A stretch of DNA of 64,000 bases, taken from NCBI GenBank assembly GCA_963849605.1, contig CAWKHX010000015.1:124001-188000 (forward strand). Direction: 5' to 3'. Each line of letters opens with the position of its first letter. Within the stretch, counting starts at the first letter, position 1. This document shows, piece by piece, positions 36,946 through 45,009 of this stretch. The DNA comes from DASPHG01 sp963849605. GTDB lineage: Bacteria; Actinomycetota; Thermoleophilia; Solirubrobacterales; Thermoleophilaceae. Both the position numbers and the translations under genes were made by a program. The notes under the pieces were generated by a model that saw only the letters and a list, made by a program, of their open reading frames with translations, was not told the origin of the DNA and did not search any database.

Positions 36946-38154
36946 TTGCGCCGCCCCCTCATACCGCTCGTCCTCTCCACCATCGCGGCGCAGGCGTCGA
37001 TCGTCGTACTCGTGCCGATCGTCGTCGAGGTCGGGCGCGACCTCGACGCGTCGGTGAGCGCGGTCGGGCAGGCGCGCACGGTGCTGGCCGTCACGGCGGT
37101 AGTCGCGGCGCTGTTCATCGGGCCGCTGATCGACCGGCTCGGGGTCAAGCCGCTGCTCGCGTGGGGCGCCGTCCTCGCGCTGCAGGGCGCGGTGCTCAGT
37201 GCGATAGCGCCCAACCTTCCCCTGTTCCTTGCTGCGTCCGTCGTGACCGGCGCCGGCGTGGCGTGCCTGCTCTCAGCCGGGTTCGCCGGCGTCGGGGCGT
37301 GGTTCCCCGAGGGCGAGATGGCGCGGCCGATGGGCTTCGTCGTCGGTGCGCAGTCGGTCTCGTGGATCATCGGCAACCCGATCATCGGGATCCTCACCGA
37401 CGCGGTCTCGTGGCGGCTCGCCTACGCCGTGCCGGGGACGATCTGCCTCGCGGCGCTGGCCGCCGCGCTCCTATCCCCGGTCGAGCGCGACGAGGCCGCC
37501 ATACGCCCGCCCGGTGAGCGCGGGGGGCTCCGCGCCGTCTTCCGGGACCGCTCCGCGCGGCGCTGGACGCTCGCCGAGCTGGTCGCGTATTCGGCCTGGA
37601 CCGCGGAGCTCACCTACATCGGCGCGTTCTACATCCAGACCTACGACGTCTCCGAGACCACCGTCGGCTTCCTGCTCGCGGTGGGATCGATCGCGTTCGC
37701 GATCTCCACGGTCTCGACGGCTTCGCTCATGCAGCGGTTCCAGCGGCGCAGGCTGATCGTCGCCGCGGCGCTCGGCATGGGCACGATGCTCGCCGTGATC
37801 ATGAACGTGACGCCCGCGGTCGTGTTCACGCTGTGCCTGTTCTTCGGCATGGCGCTGATGGCGGGCATTCGCTCGACGGCCTCGAGCGGGCTCGGGCTGG
37901 ACCAGCTGCCCTCCCAGCCGGGGAGCATGATGGCCTCACGCACCGCGAGCGCGCAGCTCGGCTACATGTTCGGCGCGCTGATCGGAGGCCTCGTGCTCGC
38001 CGTCGCGGACTTCGGCGTCCTCGGCTTCGTGCTGCTGGCGGGAATGGCCGCGTCGGCCGCGCTCGTCGCGGGAGTCAGCGATCCAACAGCTTCAGGTTCG
38101 CCGCGTGGATCTCCCGCTGCCGCTTCGTCTCGCGACCCGCGGGCAGCTTCCTGA
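36946..38154 (+). CDS. Major facilitator superfamily transporter
   Basis: 402 residues from TTG 36946. Twelve hydrophobic segments can be drawn, from LIPLVLSTIAAQASIVVLVP to AVADFGVLGFVLLAGMAASA. FIGPLIDRLGVKPLLA is the loop 2-3 MFS motif G-x-x-x-D-R-x-G-x-K. VGAWFPEGEMARPMGFVVGA is the motif after helix 4. The end (about 25 residues rich in Ser, Pro and Ala) overlaps the convergent hydrolase gene by 80 bp, which is unusually long. The natural stop may lie earlier, or the tail is spurious. The substrate cannot be told. Confidence 0.82.
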   Translation: MRRPLIPLVLSTIAAQASIVVLVPIVVEVGRDLDASVSAVGQARTVLAVTAVVAALFIGPLIDRLGVKPLLAWGAVLALQGAVLSAIAPNLPLFLAASVVTGAGVACLLSAGFAGVGAWFPEGEMARPMGFVVGAQSVSWIIGNPIIGILTDAVSWRLAYAVPGTICLAALAAALLSPVERDEAAIRPPGERGGLRAVFRDRSARRWTLAELVAYSAWTAELTYIGAFYIQTYDVSETTVGFLLAVGSIAFAISTVSTASLMQRFQRRRLIVAAALGMGTMLAVIMNVTPAVVFTLCLFFGMALMAGIRSTASSGLGLDQLPSQPGSMMASRTASAQLGYMFGALIGGLVLAVADFGVLGFVLLAGMAASAALVAGVSDPTASGSPRGSPAAASSRDPRAAS

Positions 38155-38827
38155 GGCCGTCGAGGTAGTCGAGGTCCTCGTCGAGCAGGCGCAGGGCCGC
38201 GTCGCGGCCGTGCGGCGATCCGTGCCCCGGCACGACCGTCTCCGCAGCTTCGACGAGCGGCCCGAGCCGCGCGAGCGTCGCGCGGTACTCGTCGAGGTCG
38301 TGCACGATCGGGATCTCGACGTCGGAGAGGTAGTCGCCCACGCACAGCACGCCGGCCCAGCGCGCGAACACGGCCGTCCCGTCGGCGGTGTGCCCCTCGG
38401 CGGGGTGCAGCTCGAGCTCCTCGCCGCCGAGCCCGACGTAGCCCGGCACCGGCAGCGACTGGCACGAGCCGAGCGACAGGGGCGCACCGCGGTCGACGTA
38501 GTGCTCCGCGTCGGCGTCGCGGAGCTCCTTCTGGGCGACGCCCGGCTCCTCGCGCAGGCGGATCGCCGTGCCCTGGCCGACGCCGAGCGCGAGGGCGGGG
38601 AACGCGGCTCGCCCGAGCAGGTGGTCGTAGTCGGCATGCGTCGCGAGCAGCGCGCTGATCTCGAAGCCCGCCTGATGGAGCAGCGTGGGCAGCGCGTCCA
38701 GCTCGTCCGGGAAGTACGGCGAGTCGATCAGCATCGCCTCGTCGCCGGCACGGATCGCCGTGCAGGTGGTCTGCCACATCCGGCTGGTCACGACGACGGC
38801 GTCCGGATGGACGCCGACGGCACGCAC
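38075..38827 (-). CDS. MBL-fold (beta-lactamase-like) metallohydrolase
   Basis: 250 residues from GTG 38827, two bases after the upstream stop. ALLATHADYDHLLG is the H-x-D-x-D-H metal motif (the usual H-x-H-x-D-H has the second His replaced by Asp), LHPAEGHTADGTAVF supplies another His, YLSDVEIP an Asp and VVPGHGSPHG the last His. It may be a hydrolase of a thioester or lactone, or a nuclease-like factor. The Asp-for-His change near the metal site is notable. The 3' end overlaps the MFS gene by 80 bp. Confidence 0.8.
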   Translation of the reverse strand: MRAVGVHPDAVVVTSRMWQTTCTAIRAGDEAMLIDSPYFPDELDALPTLLHQAGFEISALLATHADYDHLLGRAAFPALALGVGQGTAIRLREEPGVAQKELRDADAEHYVDRGAPLSLGSCQSLPVPGYVGLGGEELELHPAEGHTADGTAVFARWAGVLCVGDYLSDVEIPIVHDLDEYRATLARLGPLVEAAETVVPGHGSPHGRDAALRLLDEDLDYLDGLRKLPAGRETKRQREIHAANLKLLDR

Positions 38828-38829
38828 GG

Positions 38830-39513
38830 CTAGACAGCCTTCAGCAGCTTGCCGGCCTCGCGGAAATTCTTGACTTCCCTGTCGGGCTTCTTCTGGCCCG
38901 GCTCGAGCTTGCGGCCCTGGCGGTTGACCCAGATCACCGGGATCTTGCGCTTGATGCACGGCTCGACGTCGGTCTCGTAGCCGGACGCGATGTGCACCCA
39001 GGTCTTCTTCTTCTGCTCGATCCGGCGCGCGCACTCCTTGAAATGCGCCTCGTCGGGCTTGTAGGAGCGCACCTGCTGCGCCGTCACGACCAGGTCGAAG
39101 TCGACCCGGAAATGGCGCCGCGTCGCGCCGAGCAGCTTGTCGTCGATGTTCGACAGGATCCCGATCTCGTACTTCTTGGCGAAGCGCTCGAGCTGCGCGT
39201 TCGTCTCACGGAACGCGGGCCAGCGCGGGACGCTGTCCGGCAGGAACTGCGCGCGGGACGACTCGAGCTCCCAGCCGAGGTCCTTGGCCGCGCGCACGGC
39301 CGTCCGGCGGAGGACCTCCGCGTACAGCTCGTACGACCCGCTCTCGATCTCGTGCTGGATCTCCTTGAAGCGCTGCATCAGCTCGTCGCGGTTGATCGTG
39401 AAGCCGTCGCGGTCCGCCTCCGCCTGGAATGCGTCGTACGCACCCGACTCCCAGTCGATCAGGGTGCCGTAGCAATCGAACGTGACAAAGGTGATCTTCT
39501 TGGGGAGTGCCAT
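38830..39513 (-). CDS. HAD superfamily hydrolase (type II haloacid dehalogenase-like)
   Basis: 227 residues from ATG 39513. FVTFDCYGTLIDWESG is motif I with the nucleophilic Asp in the D-x-Y-G-T-L form of haloacid dehalogenases. A helical cap follows. YEIGILSNIDDKLL is motif II, VRSYKPDEAHFKE holds the conserved Lys-Pro (motif III), and WVHIASGYETDVEPC is motif IV. The predicted -10 TAAGAT lies 11 nt upstream (39525-39530, minus strand). It could dehalogenate 2-haloacids or dephosphorylate small metabolites. Confidence 0.83.
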   Translation of the reverse strand: MALPKKITFVTFDCYGTLIDWESGAYDAFQAEADRDGFTINRDELMQRFKEIQHEIESGSYELYAEVLRRTAVRAAKDLGWELESSRAQFLPDSVPRWPAFRETNAQLERFAKKYEIGILSNIDDKLLGATRRHFRVDFDLVVTAQQVRSYKPDEAHFKECARRIEQKKKTWVHIASGYETDVEPCIKRKIPVIWVNRQGRKLEPGQKKPDREVKNFREAGKLLKAV

Positions 39514-39524
39514 CGGAGCGCGGC

Positions 39525-39530
39525 ATCTTA
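39525..39530 (-). promoter_or_regulatory. Putative -10 box for HAD hydrolase gene
   Basis: Reads TAAGAT on the minus strand, 11 nt before ATG 39513. It lies in the 53-bp divergent gap together with TAGGGT (39549-39554), which serves sucC on the plus strand. Confidence 0.4.
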
Positions 39531-39548
39531 CGTTTTCGCCCGCTTCGG

Positions 39549-39554
39549 TAGGGT
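39549..39554 (+). promoter_or_regulatory. Putative -10 box for sucC
   Basis: TAGGGT ends 12 nt before ATG 39567, inside the divergent gap with the HAD gene. Confidence 0.4.
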
Positions 39555-39566
39555 CCCGCGACCCGA

Positions 39567-40706
39567 ATGGACCTACTCGAGTACCAGGGGAAGCAACTTT
39601 TCGCCAAGCACGGCGTCCCAGTGCCGGAGGGTCGGCCGGCCGCCACGGTGCAGGAGGCCGTCGAGGCCGCCGAGGCGCTGGGCTACCCGTGCGTCATCAA
39701 GGCGCAGGTGCTGATCGGAGGGCGCGGCAAGGCGGGCGGGATCAAGGTCGCGAACAGCCGTGAGGAGGCGGAGGAGCACGCTCAGAACATCCTCGGCATG
39801 GACATCCGCGGCTTCACGGTCCACGAGCTCTACGTAGAGAAGGCCTCCGAGATCGACGAGGAGTACTACGCCGCGATCGTCTTCGACCGCAGCGCCAAGA
39901 AGCCGATGGTGATGCTCTCGCGGATGGGCGGGATGGACGTCGAGGCGGTCGCGGAGAAGGACCCCGAGGCCATGCGGATGACGCACATCGACCCGCTGAT
40001 CGGCTTCTCCGACTTCAACGCGCGGCAGCTGCTCTACAAGTCGGGCATCGCCGAGGACGTCTTCCGGCCGGTCGGGGCCATGCTGGCGAAGCTCTACGAG
40101 ACGTTCATCGCCGAGGACGCGATGCTCCTCGAGGTCAACCCGCTGCTCGTCACGAAGAGCCGCGAGGTCGTGGCGCTCGACTCGAAGGTCACCGTCGACG
40201 CCAACGCGCTCTACCGCCATCCGGACACGGCCGCGTTCCGCAACGTCGGCGCCGAGGACCCGCAGGAGCAGATGGCGAAGGAGCGCGGGCTGACCTACGT
40301 CAAGCTCGACGGGAACGTGGGGATCCTCGGAAACGGCGCGGGGCTCGTGATGTCGACCCTCGACGTCGTCGCGCAGGCGGGCGGCAGTCCGGCGAACTTC
40401 CTGGACGCGGGCGGCGGCTCGAAGGCGGAGGCGATCGTCGACGCCGTCGAGGTGATCCTCTCCGACGAGAAGGTCACGGCCGTCCTCTTCAACATCTTCG
40501 GCGGCATCACCCGCTGCGACGAGGTCGCCAACGGCCTCGTGACGGCGTTCGGGCAGATCGACGTGAAGGTGCCGTTCGTCGTACGGCTCGACGGCACGAA
40601 CGACGAGGAGGGCCGCAAGATCCTCGCCGACGCGAACCTGCCCAACGTGCACGTGGAGAAGACGATGCTCGGCGCCGCCGACCGAGTCGTGGAGCTGGCG
40701 GGATGA
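39567..40706 (+). CDS. sucC: Succinate-CoA ligase, beta subunit
   Basis: 379 residues from ATG 39567 (MDLLEYQGKQLFAKHGVPVP). The ATP-grasp domain has CVIKAQVLIGGRGKAGGIKV, then LLEVNPLLVTKSREVVALDS with the metal-binding Asn and Asp. The C-terminal CoA-ligase-like domain has NGAGLVMSTLDVVAQAGGSP, NFLDAGGGSKAEAIVDAVEV and LFNIFGGITRCDEVANGLV. It works with sucD to interconvert succinyl-CoA and succinate with ATP or GTP formation. It finishes the route from propionyl-CoA seen in this window as well as serving the citric acid cycle. The stop overlaps sucD by 4 bp. Confidence 0.96.
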   Translation: MDLLEYQGKQLFAKHGVPVPEGRPAATVQEAVEAAEALGYPCVIKAQVLIGGRGKAGGIKVANSREEAEEHAQNILGMDIRGFTVHELYVEKASEIDEEYYAAIVFDRSAKKPMVMLSRMGGMDVEAVAEKDPEAMRMTHIDPLIGFSDFNARQLLYKSGIAEDVFRPVGAMLAKLYETFIAEDAMLLEVNPLLVTKSREVVALDSKVTVDANALYRHPDTAAFRNVGAEDPQEQMAKERGLTYVKLDGNVGILGNGAGLVMSTLDVVAQAGGSPANFLDAGGGSKAEAIVDAVEVILSDEKVTAVLFNIFGGITRCDEVANGLVTAFGQIDVKVPFVVRLDGTNDEEGRKILADANLPNVHVEKTMLGAADRVVELAG

Positions 40707-41581
40707 GCATCCTCGTCGGCAACGACACGAAGCTCGTGGTCTCGGGCCTGACCGGCCGCGAGGGCACCTTCCACGGCCTCAACAACAAGAACTACGGCAC
40801 CGACCTCGTCGCCGGCGTCACGCCCGGCAAGGGCGGTCAGGACGTCGAGGGCGTGCCCGTCTTCAACACCGTCCACGACGCCGTCGCCGAGACCGGCGCC
40901 AACACGAGCATGATCTTCGTGCCGCCGCGGTTCGCCGCCGACGCGATCCTCGAGGCGGCCGACGCCGGCGTCGATCTCGTCATCTGCATCACCGAGGGCA
41001 TCCCGGCGCACGACATGCTGCGCGTCTACACGCATCTGAAGCGCGGCAACACGCGCCTGATCGGCCCGAACTGCCCCGGCGTGCTGTCCCCGGGCAAGGC
41101 GAACGTCGGGATCATCCCGGCCCACTTCTTCTCCGAGGGCAACGTCGGCCTGGTCTCCCGCTCCGGCACGCTGACCTACCAGATCGGAAACGAGATCGCC
41201 CAGAGCGGCTTCGGCAACTCGACGATCGTCGGCATCGGCGGCGACCCGATCGTCGGCTCCTCGTTCATCGACGTGATCAGCCTCTTCGAGGAAGACGACG
41301 AGACCGAGCTGATCGTGATGTGCGGCGAGATCGGCGGCGACGAGGAGGAGCGCACCGCCGACTACATCGCCGAGCACGTCACGAAGCCCGTGATCGCCTA
41401 CATCGCCGGCTTCACGGCGCCGCCCGGCAAGACGATGGGCCACGCCGGCGCGATCGTCTCGGGTTCGAAGGGCACCGCGCAGGCGAAGGCCGAGGCGCTC
41501 GAGGCGAAGGGCGTGCGCGTCGGGCGCAATCCCACGCAGGTGGCGGAGCTCGCCGTCGAGACCGTCGGCGCCCGCGCCTAG
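40703..41581 (+). CDS. sucD: Succinate-CoA ligase, alpha subunit
   Basis: 292 residues from ATG 40703, ATGA-coupled to sucC. VVSGLTGREGTFHGLNNKNY is the CoA-binding Rossmann start, LIGPNCPGVLSPGKANVGII the conserved loop, SRSGTLTYQIGNEIAQSGFG the next, and GKTMGHAGAIVSGSKGTAQA holds the phosphorylated His near residue 247. Length and motifs are typical. A non-coding repeat-containing gap follows. Confidence 0.96.
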   Translation: MSILVGNDTKLVVSGLTGREGTFHGLNNKNYGTDLVAGVTPGKGGQDVEGVPVFNTVHDAVAETGANTSMIFVPPRFAADAILEAADAGVDLVICITEGIPAHDMLRVYTHLKRGNTRLIGPNCPGVLSPGKANVGIIPAHFFSEGNVGLVSRSGTLTYQIGNEIAQSGFGNSTIVGIGGDPIVGSSFIDVISLFEEDDETELIVMCGEIGGDEEERTADYIAEHVTKPVIAYIAGFTAPPGKTMGHAGAIVSGSKGTAQAKAEALEAKGVRVGRNPTQVAELAVETVGARA

Positions 41582-41782
41582 CGCTGCCGACAACGGAAGG
41601 CTGGGTACGGATGTGGGATCCGCGCTCGGGCAAGACGCGTCCGCTCTAGACCCCCATATGCGAGGCCTACAGCAGACGCATCCGCTCTAACCCGCCGTAT
41701 GCCCGGGCTACAGCGGACGCGTGGCCCGTCGCCCCTACCCAGCTGCTGTTCGCCGGGGCTGTCGAGACGTCCGAGCCCGCGC
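41582..41782. other. Non-coding gap after sucCD with tandem repeat
   Basis: This 201-bp stretch lies between the convergent sucD and amine oxidase genes. No good ORF is visible. Its main feature is the 41-bp direct repeat listed separately. Confidence 0.6.
41634..41715. repeat. Two diverged 41-bp tandem repeat units
   Basis: Unit 1 (41634-41674) and unit 2 (41675-41715) both follow the plan GACGC(G/A)TCCGCTCTA, a CCC-rich stretch, (A/G)TATGC, GCCTACAGC or GGCTACAGC. A third start, GACGCGTGG, begins at 41716. Unit 2 can pair CCGCT with AGCGG and CCCG with CGGG, so a folded RNA or terminator is possible. Confidence 0.55.
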
Positions 41783-43285
41783 CTAGCCGGCGCTCAGCGT
41801 CACAGACGGCTGCTGGAGGAGGCGCTTCGCCTCCCTGACCCCGCTGCTCATCGCGCCGTCCGCGTAGCCGAGCCGGTGGTGCGTCGCCTCGCCGGCGAAC
41901 AGGACGCGCCCGCCGACCGGCTGCGCGAGCACGTCGAGCTCATCGAGGCTGGACCCGACGAGGATGGTCGAGTAGGCGCCGCGTGTGAACCGGTTGCCCT
42001 GCCAGTCGGTCGTCTTCCAGTCCGCCGGTGTCGGCACCTCGCGCCCGAGGATCTCGGTCAGTCGTGTGAGCGCGAGCGCCAGCCGCTCGTCGGGGGTGAG
42101 CGCGTGCAGCTGCCGTCCCGCCCGCCCGCCGGCCAGAACGACCAGGCCGGGTAACCCGCTGATCTCGTTCAGGTCGAGCCACAGCGGCAGCTCGAACGGC
42201 GCGTGGTCCGAGATGAAGAGCATGTGCGTGTGGGCCGCGTCGCTCCAGAAGGGCTCGTCGAACACCATCGCGACCTTCTCGAACGCGCCGAACCCGATCC
42301 GCCTGATCGCGCCGCGCTTGCGCTTCGGGAGCTTCGGATCGAAAGCGATCGAGCGGGCCTTGAGCACGCCGGCCGGCACGGTCACGACGACGTGCGACCC
42401 GTGCAGGCGCCGCCGCCGCGGCCGCTTCCCCGAGACGCTGCAGTGGACCACGACGCCGCGGCGGTGGCGCTCGATCGCGTGCACGCGGTGGCGCAGCCGC
42501 ACCTCCGTGTCGCCCGCCATCGAACGGTAGAGCCGCCGGTAGCCGCCGACGGGGAACTCGCCCTGTCCCACGCCCGTGTAGGGCGACTCGTAGTTCGCCC
42601 AGTAGTCGAGCGAGATCCGCTGCCACTCGTAGTTGTCGCCGCTCTCGGCGATCAGCTGGATGACGAACTCGGCGTGCCGCCGGGCGTCGCCCTCGAGGCC
42701 CTGCCGGTCGAGGTAGACCTGGGCACCGTCGAACACCGACGCCTTCGGCCCGAGCTCCGCCGAGATGGACGACGCCTCGTTGTCGCCGAAGTTCAGCGCG
42801 TGCGTGAACGCGGCGACCTTCTCGGGCAGCGTGACCTCGCGGTCCGCGAACGCGTCGTAGCCGCGGAAGGTCGCGACGTCGAGCTCGATGTCGGCGTTGT
42901 CGCGCGCGACCCCGGACTGGTCGGCGAAGCGGGCCATCGGGTTGCCCATCGGCTCGTGGATCCACGAGCAGCCGAGGTCGATCGGGACGCCCGCGACGTC
43001 GACCGTGTGCGCGCGCCCGCCGATGCGCGACCGCCCCTCGAGGAGGACGTACTCGACGCCCGCGTTCCGGAGCGCGTTCGCCAGCGTCAGGCCGGCCCAG
43101 CCGGCGCCGACGATGATCACGCGTTCGGGGTCGCCCACCAGGCCGCCGGGCACGACGTCGTCGCCGTCGTCGTACTCCTCCGTCTCGGCGGCGAACAGCT
43201 CACGCGCCAGCGGGCCCGCCAGCATCGAGCCGGCCCCGGCCGCAGCGGCGAGCCGGAACAGCTCGCGCCTCGTGCGGTCGCGCAC
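41783..43285 (-). CDS. FAD-dependent amine oxidase (flavin monoamine/polyamine oxidase-like), Tat-exported
   Basis: 500 residues from GTG 43285. The N-terminus has RRELFRLAAAAGAGSMLAGP, an R-R-x-x-F-x-x twin-arginine signal. VIIVGAGWAGLTLANALRNA is the FAD-binding G-x-G-x-x-G, followed by YVLLEGRSRIGGRAHTVDV with the amine-oxidase R-x-G-G-R. DLGCSWIHE follows, and GRVLFAGEATHHRLGYADGA is the C-terminal flavin-contact motif. The substrate is probably an amine or polyamine, acting outside the membrane. It ends 5 bp before the neighbouring RskA-like gene's stop, so the two genes on the minus strand may be one operon. Confidence 0.87.
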   Translation of the reverse strand: MRDRTRRELFRLAAAAGAGSMLAGPLARELFAAETEEYDDGDDVVPGGLVGDPERVIIVGAGWAGLTLANALRNAGVEYVLLEGRSRIGGRAHTVDVAGVPIDLGCSWIHEPMGNPMARFADQSGVARDNADIELDVATFRGYDAFADREVTLPEKVAAFTHALNFGDNEASSISAELGPKASVFDGAQVYLDRQGLEGDARRHAEFVIQLIAESGDNYEWQRISLDYWANYESPYTGVGQGEFPVGGYRRLYRSMAGDTEVRLRHRVHAIERHRRGVVVHCSVSGKRPRRRRLHGSHVVVTVPAGVLKARSIAFDPKLPKRKRGAIRRIGFGAFEKVAMVFDEPFWSDAAHTHMLFISDHAPFELPLWLDLNEISGLPGLVVLAGGRAGRQLHALTPDERLALALTRLTEILGREVPTPADWKTTDWQGNRFTRGAYSTILVGSSLDELDVLAQPVGGRVLFAGEATHHRLGYADGAMSSGVREAKRLLQQPSVTLSAG

Positions 43286-43290
43286 CGGCC

Positions 43291-44190
43291 CTACTCGGAC
43301 AGGAGGTTGCCCAGCGGCGCCCGCATCACGCTGACGCCCGAATGGTTCGGGTTGGCGTCATCGGGCTCGCGCGAGACGTCGAGGAACTGGTAGTTGCTCG
43401 CGTCCGAGGGGAGCTCCACGTCGAGCTTCCCGCTTCCGGTGGGGAACGTCCCGAGCGACTTCGCATCCACGATGCTGTTGTACAGCCAGACCTGGTACGA
43501 GCCCGGCGCCGGATTCGGCAGGTCGCGGATCGTGATGGTCGCGCCGTCGTCGGTGACGGCCACGGTGCCCTCCCCGCGCCCGCCGCCGATCGGGCTCAGC
43601 TTCGCGGTGTCGCCCTCCGGCGCCGGGCCGGGGCCGTTCTGCGCGGGCGCCGGCTGCGAGCCGCTCTCGTTCGAGCCGTCGTCGTCCCCGCCGCTCAGGA
43701 GCAGCGCGAGAAGCACGCCCAGGACTGCGATGCCGCCCAGGATCAACAGCCAGGCCGTCCTGCGCGACCCGCGCTCCTCGGGTTCGAAGTAGAGCCTGTC
43801 GTCGAGCTCTCGCGCCGCGGCGGCGCGATTCAGGTCGCGCGGGGGCGGGGGCGGCTCCGGCGCTGCGGGCTCCGGGGCCCGTTCAGGCTCCGGCGGCGGA
43901 GGCGTCGCGGCCGCGCGAGCGGCTGCGGGCCGCCACGCGTCGTCCGGGAGCGCTGCGACCGCCTGGCGGACGCGGTCGCGTCGGTCATGTCCGCCCACCT
44001 CGAGCGCGTCGCACAGCAGCTCGAGCACGGCGTCTCGGCCAAGGGCGACATCAGTGGGGTCCTTACGCAGGAGCTCGCCGATCTCCGCGTCGGACACCCC
44101 GCGCCTGAGCGACAGGTCGAGCAGCGCCCGGTTGCCCGGATCCAAATCGGCCAGTGCCCCTGGCAGGCGGTCGGCTGGCACAGCTAGCAT
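43291..44190 (-). CDS. Sigma4-like helix-turn-helix fused to membrane RskA-type anti-sigma domain
   Basis: 299 residues from ATG 44190. Residues 10-62 (LPGALADLDPGNRALLDLSL, RRGVSDAEIGELLRKDPTDV) look like a sigma-70 region 4-type helix-turn-helix. Residues 90-120 are Pro-rich, a transmembrane helix sits at about 146-167 (TAWLLILGGIAVLGVLLALL), and the outer part (about 195-290: GTVAVTDDGATITIRDLPNP, GSYQVWLYNS) resembles the RskA anti-sigma-K domain, ending VSREPDDANPNHSGVSVMRA. A DNA-binding-like domain fused to an anti-sigma domain in one membrane protein is unusual and could sense signals across the membrane. It is divergent from DUF4397 (9 bp). Confidence 0.7.
   Translation of the reverse strand: MLAVPADRLPGALADLDPGNRALLDLSLRRGVSDAEIGELLRKDPTDVALGRDAVLELLCDALEVGGHDRRDRVRQAVAALPDDAWRPAAARAAATPPPPEPERAPEPAAPEPPPPPRDLNRAAAARELDDRLYFEPEERGSRRTAWLLILGGIAVLGVLLALLLSGGDDDGSNESGSQPAPAQNGPGPAPEGDTAKLSPIGGGRGEGTVAVTDDGATITIRDLPNPAPGSYQVWLYNSIVDAKSLGTFPTGSGKLDVELPSDASNYQFLDVSREPDDANPNHSGVSVMRAPLGNLLSE
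44185..44190 (+). promoter_or_regulatory. Putative -10 box for DUF4397 gene
   Basis: TAGCAT ends 9 nt before ATG 44200. It overlaps the divergent gene's start codon, so the two genes share a 9-bp gap. Confidence 0.45.
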
Positions 44191-44199
44191 GCGGGCTTC

Positions 44200-45009
44200 A
44201 TGCGCTCCGGGGTCGCCGGTCGGTGGGTCGTTGCACTCATCGCCTCCAGTTTGATGCTACTTGTGGGACCAGCGGCGTCCGCCATGGCCGACGCGAAAGT
44301 CCGCTTTGTGCACACGGTTCCAGGCGCCGGGGACGTCCAGGTCGAGGCAACCGCGGACGGCATCACACAACGCATCGGCCGCGGCGTCGGCTTCGGCGAG
44401 GTCGGCAAGTATGAGGACGTGCCTGCCGGAGCGGTCAAATTCGACCTCCTCGACGCGAACGGGAAACCCATCACCGGGGCGCGCGAGCAGCTGCGGAACG
44501 GCGCGCACTACTCCGTGGTCGCCATGCGCAACAAGCCCCTCATGGTGCTTCGCGACGGGCGCGCCGACGGCGGGACGTCGCGCGTGCGCGTGGTCCAGGC
44601 CGCGCCGGAGCTCGGAGCGGTCGACGTCATGGCCGGCGACGAGGCCGTGGCGGACGGCATCGCATACGGCGATACGTCCGCCTACACCGGGCTCGGGCCG
44701 GGTGCCTACTCGCTGCGGGTCACGAACCCCGCCGACGGCAGCACGATCGCCTCGCGCGGCGCGGTGACGCTGACGGCGGGAAGCGCCTCCACCGCTTTCG
44801 TTGTCGGGACGTCGGGCGAGCCGGTCGGCGTCGTCGTCGCGGGCGACCGCAGCGCGGCCCCGCGCGGTGCTCCCGCGACGGGGCTCGGCGGCCTCGCCGA
44901 CGGCGACTCGCACCTCCTGCTCGCGCTGCTCGCGGGCTTCCTGGCTGCGCTCGCCGGCGCCGCCGCATACGTGGCGCTGACCTCACGTTCGCGCCGCGGT
45001 GGGCTCTAG
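44200..45009 (+). CDS. DUF4397 cell-surface protein with sortase-type C-terminus
   Basis: 269 residues from ATG 44200. A signal peptide covers about residues 1-30 (WVVALIASSLMLLVGPAASA). Two DUF4397 repeats follow: KVRFVHTVPGAGDVQVEATA to MRNKPLMVLRDG, then RVRVVQAAPELGAVDVMAGD to EPVGVVVAGD. The end has APATG (an x-P-x-T-G variant), then a hydrophobic stretch (HLLLALLAGFLAALAGAAAY) and a basic tail SRSRRGG, the layout of a sortase sorting signal. A sortase gene follows, so this is probably its substrate, anchored to the cell wall. The role of DUF4397 is not known. Confidence 0.82.
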   Translation: MRSGVAGRWVVALIASSLMLLVGPAASAMADAKVRFVHTVPGAGDVQVEATADGITQRIGRGVGFGEVGKYEDVPAGAVKFDLLDANGKPITGAREQLRNGAHYSVVAMRNKPLMVLRDGRADGGTSRVRVVQAAPELGAVDVMAGDEAVADGIAYGDTSAYTGLGPGAYSLRVTNPADGSTIASRGAVTLTAGSASTAFVVGTSGEPVGVVVAGDRSAAPRGAPATGLGGLADGDSHLLLALLAGFLAALAGAAAYVALTSRSRRGGL

